From an uncultured Pseudomonadota bacterium (GTDB lineage Bacteria; Pseudomonadota; Alphaproteobacteria; RF32; CAG-239), in contig CASEYY010000041.1 of assembly GCA_949292335.1 (NCBI GenBank), positions 1-64,000 of the forward strand: a stretch of 64,000 nt of DNA. The letters are read 5' to 3'. Shown here in pieces: positions 17,809 through 27,189 of this stretch. A program made the position numbers and the translations under genes. The notes beneath the pieces are model-generated. The model did no database searches and was not told where the DNA came from. It saw only the letters and a program-made list of their open reading frames with translations. How positions within the stretch are numbered: position 1 is the first letter of the stretch; the number at the start of each line of letters is the position of its first letter.

Positions 17809-19218
17809 CTATCGCATATTTTCGGAAGATAACAATTTGGCAATGGTTTCTGATAAAGAAGCCGTTTGATTCTCTTCAATAATTGAAATTATGTCAATTT
17901 CCTGCCTGTCAAGACGACGATTAATTCCCAGAGAATCATAATATTGTTTGGCACTGTTATAAAGCTTGGCTGCCTGTATACTGTTGCCTTGAGCATAAAG
18001 ATGTTCCGATAAGTGCTTGTTGGCATTGGCAACTTCCAAAGCATCAATCTCGCCATCGGCAAAACTCAAAGCATTCTGGTATGCCCAAGCGGCCTTCGGT
18101 AATGAGCTTGCTTTGCGGTAAACATCACCCAAACGGCTCCACGCAACAACATTGGTTGAGGAAAGCTCTATTGCCAGTTCATATGAAGATGTCGCAAGCA
18201 TGACATCGTTAAGCTCAGCCAATGTTCCGAAACAACAGGCATAGGCGGAAACTTCCTGATATATTTGTTGCCGCTTTTCTTCTGAAGTACTGCCGTTGGC
18301 TTTATCTATATTGCTGTCCATTAAATTTTCCAGCAAAGCAAGTGCCAAAGACGGGTCGCCGTTGGCCAAATTATATAGTGCCTGCTCCTCTCCGGGAAGC
18401 TCGGAGAACTTTTTAAGTTGTGAAAACTTGCCCGATACGCATAAAGAAATAAATATTTTTACGGCGTCAATACTTTTGATTATATCATTTTCTTCACCCA
18501 TTCCCTGCATCTTGTAATTTATGGTCTGGGCTATCTTTAAGTCATCTACTCCGCGACCCAGCATATCAAGCACCAAGCCCATCAAATCTTGCAATTCTTT
18601 GCGGCTTTGCTGATAGCTGGTGGGTATATTTTGTATATTCTCGGTTTTTGCAACTTCATTGGCCGGCGGAATTTTCCCCTTTTGCCAGTCTAAATCAACA
18701 CCTATCTTTTCTTTGCTCGCTTTTATATGTTCTTGCTTTTCGGCCTCTTGAGTCTTGATTTTCTCTTCTTGTTTATTCTCTTTTTCTTCCTTTTTTCTTT
18801 CTTTCTTTTTCTCTGCGGCGGCCAAAAGTTCGGCCTCGCGTTGCTTTTCTTCTTCCTCTCGGACAGCCAACTCCCGCACTTGCTTTTCGGCTTGTGCCAT
18901 CTCAAGCTCTCTTTGCAACTCCCTTTCCAATTCCAAATTGGCATCTTCCGCCGACAAAACTATGTAGTTGTCTTGCCTTTCTTCTCCGTCTTCTTTGGGA
19001 TTGTTGCTCTTTACAAAATAAATGATGTTGCGGACATAAATTATGACTATAAGCGATAAAAATAATACCAGTGCCAAAGTCATAAGAGAAAATGATACTA
19101 TCTTTATATTGTCGGTTTCGCGAATATATTGCTCGGCACCGCTCAGCATTGAGTTAAATTTACCGCTGTATTTTATAAACAAATCCGATGATAATATTTT
19201 ATCCAGCATCTCTTTCAA
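17809..19218 (-). CDS. Membrane-anchored coiled-coil TPR protein
   Basis: 469 residues. One transmembrane helix (about 40-64), a Glu/Lys/Gln-rich predicted coiled coil (about 95-175), a less conserved linker, then tetratricopeptide-like helical repeats (about 290-440; for example SYELAIELSSTNVVAWSRLGD). TPR domains bind partner proteins, so it is probably a membrane scaffold, but the partner is unknown. The start follows the SD-like AGAGATG context weakly. It is convergent with yejB (1 base apart) and similar in plan to the TPR protein at 20032-21429. Confidence 0.7.
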   Translation of the reverse strand: MKEMLDKILSSDLFIKYSGKFNSMLSGAEQYIRETDNIKIVSFSLMTLALVLFLSLIVIIYVRNIIYFVKSNNPKEDGEERQDNYIVLSAEDANLELERELQRELEMAQAEKQVRELAVREEEEKQREAELLAAAEKKKERKKEEKENKQEEKIKTQEAEKQEHIKASKEKIGVDLDWQKGKIPPANEVAKTENIQNIPTSYQQSRKELQDLMGLVLDMLGRGVDDLKIAQTINYKMQGMGEENDIIKSIDAVKIFISLCVSGKFSQLKKFSELPGEEQALYNLANGDPSLALALLENLMDSNIDKANGSTSEEKRQQIYQEVSAYACCFGTLAELNDVMLATSSYELAIELSSTNVVAWSRLGDVYRKASSLPKAAWAYQNALSFADGEIDALEVANANKHLSEHLYAQGNSIQAAKLYNSAKQYYDSLGINRRLDRQEIDIISIIEENQTASLSETIAKLLSSENMR

Positions 19219-19289
19219 CCATTTACAAAAACTTTTTTTGTTTTATAATAAAGCATATTTTTACCAAAGTTAACACAAACAAATTAAAA

Positions 19290-20051
19290 ATGGGTTACTT
19301 AAGCCAAAAAAAACATTTACGCAGAGAATCGTGGTTTTGTATCATCGTGATGGTGATATTAGCCGTTATGACCGGTGGCGGAATTTTAACAAAAAATCTC
19401 TGCCTCGCGGCTTTGAGCCCCTTATACTTGTATTTGATTTCTGCCTTGCTTACCGTCTATACATTTTGGCGGAAAAGATATAAATATATGCTCGGATTTT
19501 TTTTGTTGTTTATCACAAATTCTACATTTATCTCGGCAAACGCAAATATATTTGTGGCGGAAGATTTTGACGGTTCCGAAAAAATGGAGCTTTCATTCAA
19601 TCCGGAACAGAAAATAACTGACCGATTTAATAAAAATCAAATAATTAACGCCGGCGAGGTGTTGTTTGACGGCAAATATGCCGCCGAATATGTGACCGTT
19701 GAACCGCAAAACCCGATTACTTTGGTAAAAGTAGATTTCAGAGATGTCGAAAAAAAAGATTTTAATATTGTTTTTGAGCAACTTTCCAACTTCTTAAAGA
19801 TGCAGAACTATCCTGTGGTTTTGTTTGGCGAGTTTGGAATTCCGGCTTGGACTTTTCCTTTCAGAAAAATGATGATAACTTCGGGACTATCGGTTAAAAA
19901 TCGTATATTATTTACCAAAAACAGTCCTTTCAATATTTTTTCTCTGCCAGGATTTTATATCTTGGGGTTTAGGGAAATGGGCATAAAAGATGTTCAACAA
20001 ACCGGAAAAAATATTGATTGGATAATATCTTTTAATTCAGTCGAGCCTTAA
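19290..20051 (+). CDS. Membrane protein with a decayed endonuclease/exonuclease/phosphatase-like domain
   Basis: 253 residues from ATG 19290; the longer frame back to 19188 has no RBS and runs into the divergent gene. Three hydrophobic helices (about 16-35, 38-60, 68-88) precede a soluble domain. That domain's later part (VVLFGEFGIPAWTFPFRKM near 175, a Pro/Phe-rich turn, IDWIISF at the end) parallels the GDFNxxPW, IDH and SDH stretches of YafD-like EEP phosphodiesterases. The catalytic residues are missing: GDFN reads GEFG and the terminal SDH is absent. It is probably a non-catalytic relative, a remote similarity judged by eye. The 3' end overlaps the convergent TPR gene by 20 bases. Confidence 0.45.
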   Translation: MGYLSQKKHLRRESWFCIIVMVILAVMTGGGILTKNLCLAALSPLYLYLISALLTVYTFWRKRYKYMLGFFLLFITNSTFISANANIFVAEDFDGSEKMELSFNPEQKITDRFNKNQIINAGEVLFDGKYAAEYVTVEPQNPITLVKVDFRDVEKKDFNIVFEQLSNFLKMQNYPVVLFGEFGIPAWTFPFRKMMITSGLSVKNRILFTKNSPFNIFSLPGFYILGFREMGIKDVQQTGKNIDWIISFNSVEP

Positions 20052-21429
20052 TCATTTCGTAGAGTTTGCCGTCAGAAGCAAGTGCATGATCAAGTGCCTG
20101 TTCCATATATTTTTTGGCATATGCCTTATTTCCTTTGGCCTTTTCAATCAGCGATAAATTAAGATAGTCAACCGCCGCTCCTTTATCGCGGTCGTTGTAT
20201 AACTCATATTTAAGTGCTTGATTGATAATCCCCTCAGCTCGTTCGAAATCTTGACGACGGAAAAAAATAACTCCAAGCAATGTATAGGCGTTGGCTACAT
20301 GAAAACAACTTTTGTGTCTTTTATCCGAGGCTATAATCTCTCGTAAAAGTTTTTCGGCCTTATCCAAGTTATCCGTTCTTACCAAGGCTTCCGCATTTAT
20401 GTACATGCTCTCGTATGCTCCGGCATAATTCTTACTTTTTTTATAGCCGGCGGCAGCGGCGGTTGAATGTTCTATGACATTTTTCCAGTCTTCTCTGAGA
20501 TAGGCTGCTCGAGCCATTATTTCTTCGGACAACGATTTTCCTTTCAAACTTTTGTGTGTCTTAAGTGCTTTTGCCGAAAGCTCTTGTGCTAAAGAAAAAT
20601 CTTGATGAAGCAAAGCGGTCAGAGCTTTTTGGTTGATTATAAAACTCTCGCCTTCTTTGTCTTTGATGGATTGGTATTGAGATATGGCTTGATTAAAATA
20701 GTCATTAGCCTCTTCATAACGTTGCTGTGCCGACAAAAGCATTCCCATATTACCCAAAACTTCGCCGATATTGCGGTCTGCCGATAAAAACTTAAATACC
20801 TTAAGTGCGGAGCGATACATAATATCTGCACTATCATACATACCGCTTATGCGATAAATCGAGCCGATGACAAAATAGGTTAATCCTTCCTCGTAAAGAA
20901 AATTAAATTTTTTGAAAATTTTTAGAGCTGCTGATGCCTTTATAACGGCGGTTTCCAAATCTCCTTCATATAAAGAAGTTTGTGCCGATACTAAATCATG
21001 TGTAGCTTTCTCGGGTTGTTTCTTACTTTTTTTGATGTTTTCGATTATGCTTCCGGCTTTCTCGTACAACCCCTCTGAAGCAGCAAATTGTGCCGACAAC
21101 AGCAAAAAAAGTTCATCTTTTTTATATCCTCTGGCATTTTTTCCCGATAACATAAATTTTAATTTTTCTGCCGTAGCTTCGTCTTTTATGTGTTTTGGCC
21201 ATTGTAAAATATCATACGACAATATCGCTCGGCTTTCTTTGGTGGGTAATTTGGCTAAATATTCTGCCGTATTGTCAGAAATAATTGATGAAAAAAATTT
21301 TTGATTAATCAATTTGCTTCGTACTTGTTTAATCAGAAATTTTCGCTTGATAGCAAAAAAATTATGGTAAGCATATCCTAGGGATAACCCTAAAATTATT
21401 AAAAATGCGATAAAAATAAAATACGACAT
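20032..21429 (-). CDS. Membrane-anchored TPR repeat protein
   Basis: 465 residues. A single N-terminal helix (about 3-22) is followed by a basic stretch and many 34-residue TPR-like repeats from ~115 to the end (for example YDSADIMYRSALKVFKFL, YEEANDYFNQAISQYQ, FERAEGIINQALKYEL). Such arrays are protein-interaction scaffolds. No enzymatic motif is seen. It diverges from the Lon-like gene (91 bases between starts) and is convergent, with a 20-base overlap, with the decayed EEP-like gene. Confidence 0.75.
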   Translation of the reverse strand: MSYFIFIAFLIILGLSLGYAYHNFFAIKRKFLIKQVRSKLINQKFFSSIISDNTAEYLAKLPTKESRAILSYDILQWPKHIKDEATAEKLKFMLSGKNARGYKKDELFLLLSAQFAASEGLYEKAGSIIENIKKSKKQPEKATHDLVSAQTSLYEGDLETAVIKASAALKIFKKFNFLYEEGLTYFVIGSIYRISGMYDSADIMYRSALKVFKFLSADRNIGEVLGNMGMLLSAQQRYEEANDYFNQAISQYQSIKDKEGESFIINQKALTALLHQDFSLAQELSAKALKTHKSLKGKSLSEEIMARAAYLREDWKNVIEHSTAAAAGYKKSKNYAGAYESMYINAEALVRTDNLDKAEKLLREIIASDKRHKSCFHVANAYTLLGVIFFRRQDFERAEGIINQALKYELYNDRDKGAAVDYLNLSLIEKAKGNKAYAKKYMEQALDHALASDGKLYEMIKARLN

Positions 21430-21520
21430 TGCGGTTTTATTTACTCAAAATTAGTTTTTATTGCTCTATTATGCTCTAGTATAGATTAGCTAAATTTTAT
21501 TGTATAGGGATTTTTTTATC

Positions 21521-23956
21521 ATGAGCATTACCAAACTTACCCCCAGCCAGTTATATACCAAATGCGATCCGCAGAAGTTTTCTTTTGCTTCTACCGCCGA
21601 GCTGGAAGAAAGACTGTCGGCTTTGGGTCAGGACAGAGCTTTAGCCGCCGTGGAAATCGGCATTAATATCCAATCAAAAGGTTATAATCTGTTTTGTTTG
21701 GGGCCTGAGGGAACCGGTAAAAGCTCGCTGGTAAAAAGAGTGTTGGCTCAAGAGGCTAAAAAACGCCCGACACCCGATGATTGGGCTTATATCTATAACT
21801 TTGACGAGCCGTATAAGCCGCAAGCTATATCTTTTCCAGCCGGAACCGCTGCCGACTTTGCCAAAGATATTGATAAACTGATTGAAACTTTTTCTACCGC
21901 AATCCCGACAATTTTTGAGAGCGAAGAGTATAAAGCCGGGGTTAACATCATTCAGGAAAAATACAAGCAATCAAAAGAAAAGTACATCAAGCTTTTACAA
22001 AAAAAAGCTAAAGGCAAAAGCGTTTCTTTGTTGCATATGCCGGTGGGATTGGTGGTCGCTCCGGTTAAAAACGGCGAAGTATTAAGTCCCGAAGCTTTTG
22101 AAGAGCTGCCGGAAGAAGAAAAAAAGCAACTGATAGATGATTTAAATCAGATGCAGGCCGAGATAGAAAAATCGGCTCAAGATTTACCGGCCTGGGAAGA
22201 TAAGCAACGCGAAGAAACTAATCGCTTAAGAACCAAATTCTTAAAAGAAACGGTAAAAGGTCCGATTGATGAACTGCACGAAAAATACAAAGGTCACAAG
22301 CAAGCTAATGCTTTCTTAAAAAGAATCCAAAAATACATTTTGGAAAATGTAGAAGAATTTTTGCCGACTGCCGAGACTGCAACTCCGGCTGAGGGCGAAG
22401 ATCCGTTAGGAGCTTTGTTGTCAAAAATCAAGCAGCCGGAAGAAGACAAATATGCTAAGTTTAAGGTTAATGTGATTGTTAAAAACGAGCCCGGTTCCGG
22501 TGCCCCGATTATTCACCTTGACCACCCCACGCAGGGCAATTTGGTTGGTAAAGTTGAAAGAATCCAACAATATGGTGCTCTTCTTACCGACTTTACCTTG
22601 ATTAAGGCCGGTGCCTTGCATCAGGCAAACGGCGGCTTTTTATTGGTCGACGCCCGAAAAATGTTGATGCAACCATTTGCTTGGGACTCTCTTAAACGCG
22701 CCATTGCTTCTAAATTGATTAAGATTGAAGCTCCAAGTGAGGAAACTTCTTTCACAACAATATCTCTCGATCCGCAGCCTATTCCTTTGAGAGTTAAAAT
22801 TATTTTGACCGGCGATGCCGAACTTTATGAGCTATTGAGCGAAAGAGATCCTGATTTTTCGGACTATTTCAAGGTCGAAGCCGATTTTGGTATGTTAATG
22901 GACAGAACCGAAGAAAATGAAGTGGAATACGCTAAGTTGATTGGCTCGCTTTCAAAGAAAAAGCATTTGCGTTCCCTTAACCGTCAGGCGGTGGCAAAAG
23001 TTATCGAACATTCTTCGCGTTTGGCCGAAAGCTCGGAAAAATTAACCGCCCATATTTCATCCATCGGCGATTTGCTCCGTGAGGCTGATTACTGGGCCAG
23101 AAAATCAAAATCAAATCATATCGGCAAAAACCATATCGACCAAGCCATAGATGCTCAAATCTACCGCAATAGCCGAGTTAAAGATTTGATGTTGGAGCAA
23201 ATTGACAAAGGAACCATCTTGATTGATATTGCCGGCAAAAAGGTTGGACAAATAAACGGCTTGGTCGTATATAATTTCTCCAGAACCTCTTTCGGAAAGC
23301 CGGCAAGAATTACCACTCAGGTAAGAATCGGTAAAGGTGAATTCGTAAACATTGAGCGTGAAGTGGAGATGAGCGGACCCATTCATTCAAAAGGTGTCCT
23401 CATTCTTGAAAGTTTGCTCGCTAACCGATTTGCCAAATACTCGCCTCTGTCTTTGAGTGCCTCGATTGTTTTTGAGCAGTCTTACGGCGGCGTGGACGGC
23501 GACAGTGCCTCTTCAACCGAATATTACTGCTTGCTTTCGGCAATTTCAAACATTCCGATTAAGCAGAGTATTGCCGTAACCGGTTCTATCAACCAATTTG
23601 GTGAAATTCAGCCTATCGGCGGAGTTAATGAAAAAATTGAGGGCTTCTTTGATGTTTGTGCACATCAGGGCTTAACCGGCGAGCATGGCGTGATTATCCC
23701 CAGAACCAATGTGCCGGATTTGATGCTCAGAGAAGATATCCTGCAAGCGGTTGAGGACGGAAAATTCCATGTCTATGCCATTGATACCGTTGATGACGGT
23801 ATTGAAATATTGACCGGAATTAAGGCCGGAAAAGCCGATAAGCATGGTAACTATCCTAAAGGAACGGTTAATCATGCCGTACAGCAAGGATTAAATTACT
23901 TCTATAAATGTTATGCTAAATATGCTAAAGAAACTCATGGTTGTTTGGGTAAATAG
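21521..23956 (+). CDS. Lon-like ATP-dependent protease (AAA_32/LonB type)
   Basis: 811 residues from ATG 21521. The P-loop GPEGTGKSS lies near residue 60, followed by a helical insert (about 130-300), an AAA-like region (LVDARKMLMQPFAWDSLKRA near 375) and a C-terminal Lon protease domain. The Ser-Lys dyad is present: Ser in GDSAS (~661) and Lys in GGVNEKIEGFF (~704), spaced as in Lon. This family (bacterial LonB/RadA-like AAA_32 proteases) degrades proteins in an ATP-dependent way; substrates are unknown. A terminator follows immediately. Confidence 0.92.
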   Translation: MSITKLTPSQLYTKCDPQKFSFASTAELEERLSALGQDRALAAVEIGINIQSKGYNLFCLGPEGTGKSSLVKRVLAQEAKKRPTPDDWAYIYNFDEPYKPQAISFPAGTAADFAKDIDKLIETFSTAIPTIFESEEYKAGVNIIQEKYKQSKEKYIKLLQKKAKGKSVSLLHMPVGLVVAPVKNGEVLSPEAFEELPEEEKKQLIDDLNQMQAEIEKSAQDLPAWEDKQREETNRLRTKFLKETVKGPIDELHEKYKGHKQANAFLKRIQKYILENVEEFLPTAETATPAEGEDPLGALLSKIKQPEEDKYAKFKVNVIVKNEPGSGAPIIHLDHPTQGNLVGKVERIQQYGALLTDFTLIKAGALHQANGGFLLVDARKMLMQPFAWDSLKRAIASKLIKIEAPSEETSFTTISLDPQPIPLRVKIILTGDAELYELLSERDPDFSDYFKVEADFGMLMDRTEENEVEYAKLIGSLSKKKHLRSLNRQAVAKVIEHSSRLAESSEKLTAHISSIGDLLREADYWARKSKSNHIGKNHIDQAIDAQIYRNSRVKDLMLEQIDKGTILIDIAGKKVGQINGLVVYNFSRTSFGKPARITTQVRIGKGEFVNIEREVEMSGPIHSKGVLILESLLANRFAKYSPLSLSASIVFEQSYGGVDGDSASSTEYYCLLSAISNIPIKQSIAVTGSINQFGEIQPIGGVNEKIEGFFDVCAHQGLTGEHGVIIPRTNVPDLMLREDILQAVEDGKFHVYAIDTVDDGIEILTGIKAGKADKHGNYPKGTVNHAVQQGLNYFYKCYAKYAKETHGCLGK

Positions 23957-23959
23957 TAA

Positions 23960-23985
23960 AAGGCTCCTGTTTAGGAGCCTTCTTT
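23960..23985. terminator. Bidirectional terminator after the Lon-like gene
   Basis: Perfect 9-bp arms AAGGCTCCT (23960-23968) and AGGAGCCTT (23973-23981) with a 4-base loop. The plus strand continues TCTTT; the minus strand continues TTTAC. It serves the Lon-like gene and the convergent response regulator. Confidence 0.85.
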
Positions 23986-24595
23986 ACATTTTAAGCTGAT
24001 AACCGCCGATTGAGGTCAAAATAAGTTGGGCGGATAGGTCATCGCATTCTACCTTTTGCCGCAAGCGGTATATATGTGTCTCCACCGTATGGGTAGCAAC
24101 ATCGGCCGCGTAGCCCCATACTTCTTGCATCAAATCGTTTTTGCCGATTATTTTATCTTTGTTTTTGTATAAATACTTAATTATGGCAACCTCTTTTTCG
24201 GTAAGTTTGGTTGTTTTGTGGTTGCGGAGGTTTACTATCTCTTTGGCGGCCGGATATAAAATATAATTATTAAATTCTAAGCTACCTTCTTTGGAATTTT
24301 CAAATGTGTTTATTGCCGATTTTATTACATCAATAAAATTGCTCAAAGAAAACGGCTTGTTTATGACTTGATATATATCGGCAAAATCATCGTCTTTTGA
24401 ACTAAGATAAATCAGAGGCTTGTTTCCCCCTTTTGATTTGAGAGAATTGAGAATCGATTTATTGTCATCAACTACCAGCAAATCGGCATGATTGTCATCG
24501 GTGGCTGTTGTAAATTCCGGTGCATAGGTCTTTATCTGCCCCCAAAGGTCTTCCTTGAAAGCTTCATTGTCGGATATAAATAACAGGTTCGGCAT
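23984..24595 (-). CDS. OmpR/PhoB-type response regulator with divergent receiver
   Basis: 203 residues, short for the family (~225). The receiver-like domain (1-~100) retains D9, a candidate phosphoacceptor D43 or D44 in LLVVDDN, and the Lys-Pro pair K80-P81. The usual acidic pair near residue 9 is reduced, so phosphorylation is not certain. The C-terminal winged helix (~110-203) is well conserved (LTEKEVAIIKYLYKNK, HTVETHIYRLRQKVE, ILTSIGGYQLKM). No histidine kinase is adjacent. The ATG overlaps the porin stop by one base, so it is co-transcribed with the porin and may regulate it or other surface genes. Confidence 0.85.
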   Translation of the reverse strand: MPNLLFISDNEAFKEDLWGQIKTYAPEFTTATDDNHADLLVVDDNKSILNSLKSKGGNKPLIYLSSKDDDFADIYQVINKPFSLSNFIDVIKSAINTFENSKEGSLEFNNYILYPAAKEIVNLRNHKTTKLTEKEVAIIKYLYKNKDKIIGKNDLMQEVWGYAADVATHTVETHIYRLRQKVECDDLSAQLILTSIGGYQLKM

Positions 24596-25668
24596 TAAAA
24601 ATTAACTCCTATACCGCTTATAAGGACATAACCATGAACGGTTTCTTGGGCTGATGAATTGTCAGCATAGGCCGCGGCTAAATATATATCGATGTATTTA
24701 TTAAACTCATATTGATTGGAAAAGGCAACGATTTTATTACAATTATCAGACTTATCGGATTTGGTATTAAAATAGGTCAGGCTTGATGAAAAAGGACCTA
24801 TCTCGTAACCCAGACCGATGTTCCAAGCATAGCCTTCGCGGTAGGCGTCAAAATCTGATGGCAGGTTCCATGCCGGTGAAGATTTGTCCTCGCCGTCTAT
24901 ATAGGTTTTGCGAAAACCACCGCCTAAAGACCAATTACCGCGGCTTAAACGCAGGCTTAGCGAGTAATCTTTATCATTGCCGTGATATTGCCCATAGCCA
25001 ACCGAGGTTTTGGCCGAAAACCAACCAAAGTCATGGTCGGAATATAACGCGGCAACAAAAGCATCATGATGAGCATAGCCGGCGTGTTTATTTTCTAAGC
25101 CGCGGCGATTATAACTGTCGGGAATATAAGAAAAACCAACTGCCGTACCGAAATATTCCGGCGAAATGTAGTTTATTTTCGGAGCAACACCATCGGTATT
25201 GATATCTGTTGAGTTAAGAGTTGAAAAAATGGTGGTTTTATCATCTCTTTGCCAGTTGGGGTTAGCAATAAAATCGACAATATCATTATTACTCGTAATT
25301 GCACCTACCATCGAAGCTCCGTCATGAAAAAGCGAGGCTACATTCCAGGTTTGTCCGGCCATTAAAAGACCATAAGCCGAATTTATTTCGCCGTATACTT
25401 CTTCGCCCCAACGGCCTTGATTATAATCTTGGATTTCTTTATCAATTCCGCCCATTAAATCAAGGTAAAGCGTGGCTGTGGTATCTGCGTTAAAATCGTA
25501 GCTTATATAACTTGATATATGCCCGTCGGCGTTGGCATGATTGTGGTCGGATATATCGGAATAGCCGTAAAGACCCTTGGCTTGCCCCGAAAAACCATAA
25601 TCAACCTCTTTGGCATACGCAGAGTAAGAAAGTGCAAAAACTGATAAAACAAAAGCTATATAACGCAT
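24595..25668 (-). CDS. Outer-membrane porin
   Basis: 357 residues from ATG 25668 (GGAAAG 5 bases upstream); a longer frame to 25749 begins in promoter DNA. The signal peptide spans 1-19 (ending AYA before KEVDYGFSG). The body alternates polar and aromatic residues as beta strands, with segments typical of Gram-negative porins (GQTWNVASLF, YGEINSAYGLL, GFSYIPDSYN) and a terminal ISGIGVNF ending in Phe, the sorting signal for the BAM complex. It would form a diffusion channel. It is first gene of a porin-regulator pair. Confidence 0.88.
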   Translation of the reverse strand: MRYIAFVLSVFALSYSAYAKEVDYGFSGQAKGLYGYSDISDHNHANADGHISSYISYDFNADTTATLYLDLMGGIDKEIQDYNQGRWGEEVYGEINSAYGLLMAGQTWNVASLFHDGASMVGAITSNNDIVDFIANPNWQRDDKTTIFSTLNSTDINTDGVAPKINYISPEYFGTAVGFSYIPDSYNRRGLENKHAGYAHHDAFVAALYSDHDFGWFSAKTSVGYGQYHGNDKDYSLSLRLSRGNWSLGGGFRKTYIDGEDKSSPAWNLPSDFDAYREGYAWNIGLGYEIGPFSSSLTYFNTKSDKSDNCNKIVAFSNQYEFNKYIDIYLAAAYADNSSAQETVHGYVLISGIGVNF

Positions 25669-25700
25669 AAAATCTTTCCGAAAATTAATCTGTTGAGCAA

Positions 25701-25728
25701 AGTTTAAGCTATCTTTGTTCTTAGTCAA
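25701..25728 (-). promoter_or_regulatory. Candidate sigma-70 promoter of the porin operon
   Basis: On the minus strand TTGACT (rc of 25723-25728) and TAAACT (rc of 25701-25706) are 16 bp apart, 33 bases before the porin ATG. Confidence 0.5.
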
Positions 25729-25736
25729 TAATTTTA

Positions 25737-25765
25737 TTGGCAAAAGCAATTTCCGTTTATATAAT
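25737..25765 (+). promoter_or_regulatory. Sigma-70 promoter of the NAD synthesis genes
   Basis: TTGGCA (25737-25742) and a consensus TATAAT (25760-25765) are exactly 17 bp apart. GGAGG and the ATG at 25798 follow. The promoter is back-to-back with the porin promoter. Confidence 0.7.
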
Positions 25766-25797
25766 TTTGTTAAATGAGTATAGCACCGGAGGATAAA

Positions 25798-26328
25798 ATG
25801 GAACAGAAATATGAGGCCGGATTAGCGGTTATGCGAGCTCAACCTCTGCATATCGGACATATCAAACTAATAAACAGAATGCTTGATGAGTGCAAAAAGG
25901 TGATTATTCTTTTAGGCTCGGTGCAGGAACAGGGAACGGAGCGCAACCCCTACCCTTATGTGCTCAGAAAAAAGATGATTCAAACAGTATATAAAGACAA
26001 TCCGCAAATTACCGTATTGGGTATGTTTGATATTAACAATCCGTCGCAATGGGCTGAGTTTGTGTTGGACTTTTTGCAAGAATCCTTGCCTGACCATCCA
26101 AGGCCGGAAGTATACTATGCCGGAAGCGAATATGATGCTCAATGGTTTCGCAAAGTGTTTAAGCATATTGTTATTGAAAATAGAATCGACTACAAATTCC
26201 CGTATGTTTCCGGCTCGATGGTGCGAGACATGATTAAAATCGGTGATAAAAGATGGAAAAATTTTGTACCGCAAGAAATCCACGCCATGATTGAGGAATA
26301 TAAACCTTCACAAAAAGGAGTAATCTAA
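25798..26328 (+). CDS. Nicotinamide-nucleotide adenylyltransferase (NadM-like)
   Basis: 176 residues from ATG 25798, chosen over the upstream ATG 25774 because GGAGG lies 5 bases before it. Nucleotidyltransferase fold: RAQPLHIGH at 14-22 (the HxGH motif) and VSGSMVRD near 145 (ISTxxxR-like). It would join NMN or NaMN to AMP from ATP to make NAD or deamido-NAD. The short length and the adjacent NAD synthase gene suggest NMN/NaMN as substrate. Its stop is one base before the nadE ATG. Confidence 0.82.
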   Translation: MEQKYEAGLAVMRAQPLHIGHIKLINRMLDECKKVIILLGSVQEQGTERNPYPYVLRKKMIQTVYKDNPQITVLGMFDINNPSQWAEFVLDFLQESLPDHPRPEVYYAGSEYDAQWFRKVFKHIVIENRIDYKFPYVSGSMVRDMIKIGDKRWKNFVPQEIHAMIEEYKPSQKGVI

Positions 26329-26329
26329 A

Positions 26330-27109
26330 ATGCAAGTAATTTGGAAGAACTTGACCGACGGAATCAAAAATTTTTGTGCTTATAATAACTTTAACGAAGT
26401 AATCTTGGGGCTTTCGGGAGGGCTTGATTCGGCAATGGTGGCGGTAGCCGCCGCCGAAGCTTTGGGAGGAAAAAATGTGCATGCTTTGATGATGAAAACA
26501 TCATTCACTTCCGAGCTTAGCTTGCAAATTGCCGGACAAATTGCCGAATTAAACAATCTTGATTATCATATTTTAGATATTCAACCGCTTATTGATTACC
26601 AAAAAGATTTTTTACAAGATAATTGGAATCAAAACATCAAAAAACTTACTTTAGAAAATCTGCAAGCCCGCGAACGCGGCAAAATTTTGATGACTTATGC
26701 CAATCAATTTTCATATTTGGTTTTGGCTTGCGGCAATAAATCGGAAATTGCCATGGGATACTGTACCCTTTACGGAGATACCTGCGGCGGATTGGCTCCG
26801 ATTGCAAACTTATATAAATCACAAATTTTTGAACTGGCAAAATGGCGAAATTCGCAATCTTTGGTTTTGCCTAAAGAGGTTATAACCAGAGCTCCTTCGG
26901 CCGAACTGTCAGAAGGGCAAAAAGACGAGGATGTTCTGCCGCCCTATGCCTTACTGGACAAAATACTTGCTCTCTATTTAGATAAAAAACAAACTGCGGC
27001 ACAGATAATTGCCGAAGGATTTGACGCTGTAACCGTTGAAAATATTATCAAAAGATATGAAATCCAAGCTTTCAAAAGACTGCAACTGCCGCCGGCATTA
27101 AAACTTTAG
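26330..27109 (+). CDS. nadE: NAD(+) synthase, ammonia-dependent length
   Basis: 259 residues. It amidates deamido-NAD with ATP. The ATP-pyrophosphatase loop LSGGLDSAMVAVA begins near residue 26, and ENLQARERGKILMTYAN and the GDTCGGLAPIANLYKSQIFE region follow. The glutaminase (nitrilase-like) domain of the long form is absent, so free ammonia is the expected nitrogen donor. The SD overlaps the end of the upstream adenylyltransferase gene, indicating a two-gene operon for the last steps of NAD synthesis. Confidence 0.93.
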   Translation: MQVIWKNLTDGIKNFCAYNNFNEVILGLSGGLDSAMVAVAAAEALGGKNVHALMMKTSFTSELSLQIAGQIAELNNLDYHILDIQPLIDYQKDFLQDNWNQNIKKLTLENLQARERGKILMTYANQFSYLVLACGNKSEIAMGYCTLYGDTCGGLAPIANLYKSQIFELAKWRNSQSLVLPKEVITRAPSAELSEGQKDEDVLPPYALLDKILALYLDKKQTAAQIIAEGFDAVTVENIIKRYEIQAFKRLQLPPALKL

Positions 27110-27189
27110 CTTGACAAAAAACATATATCAAAATAACTTAGCTGACATAATTAGATACTATTATGTTTAATTTTTTTAATATTTTTTTT

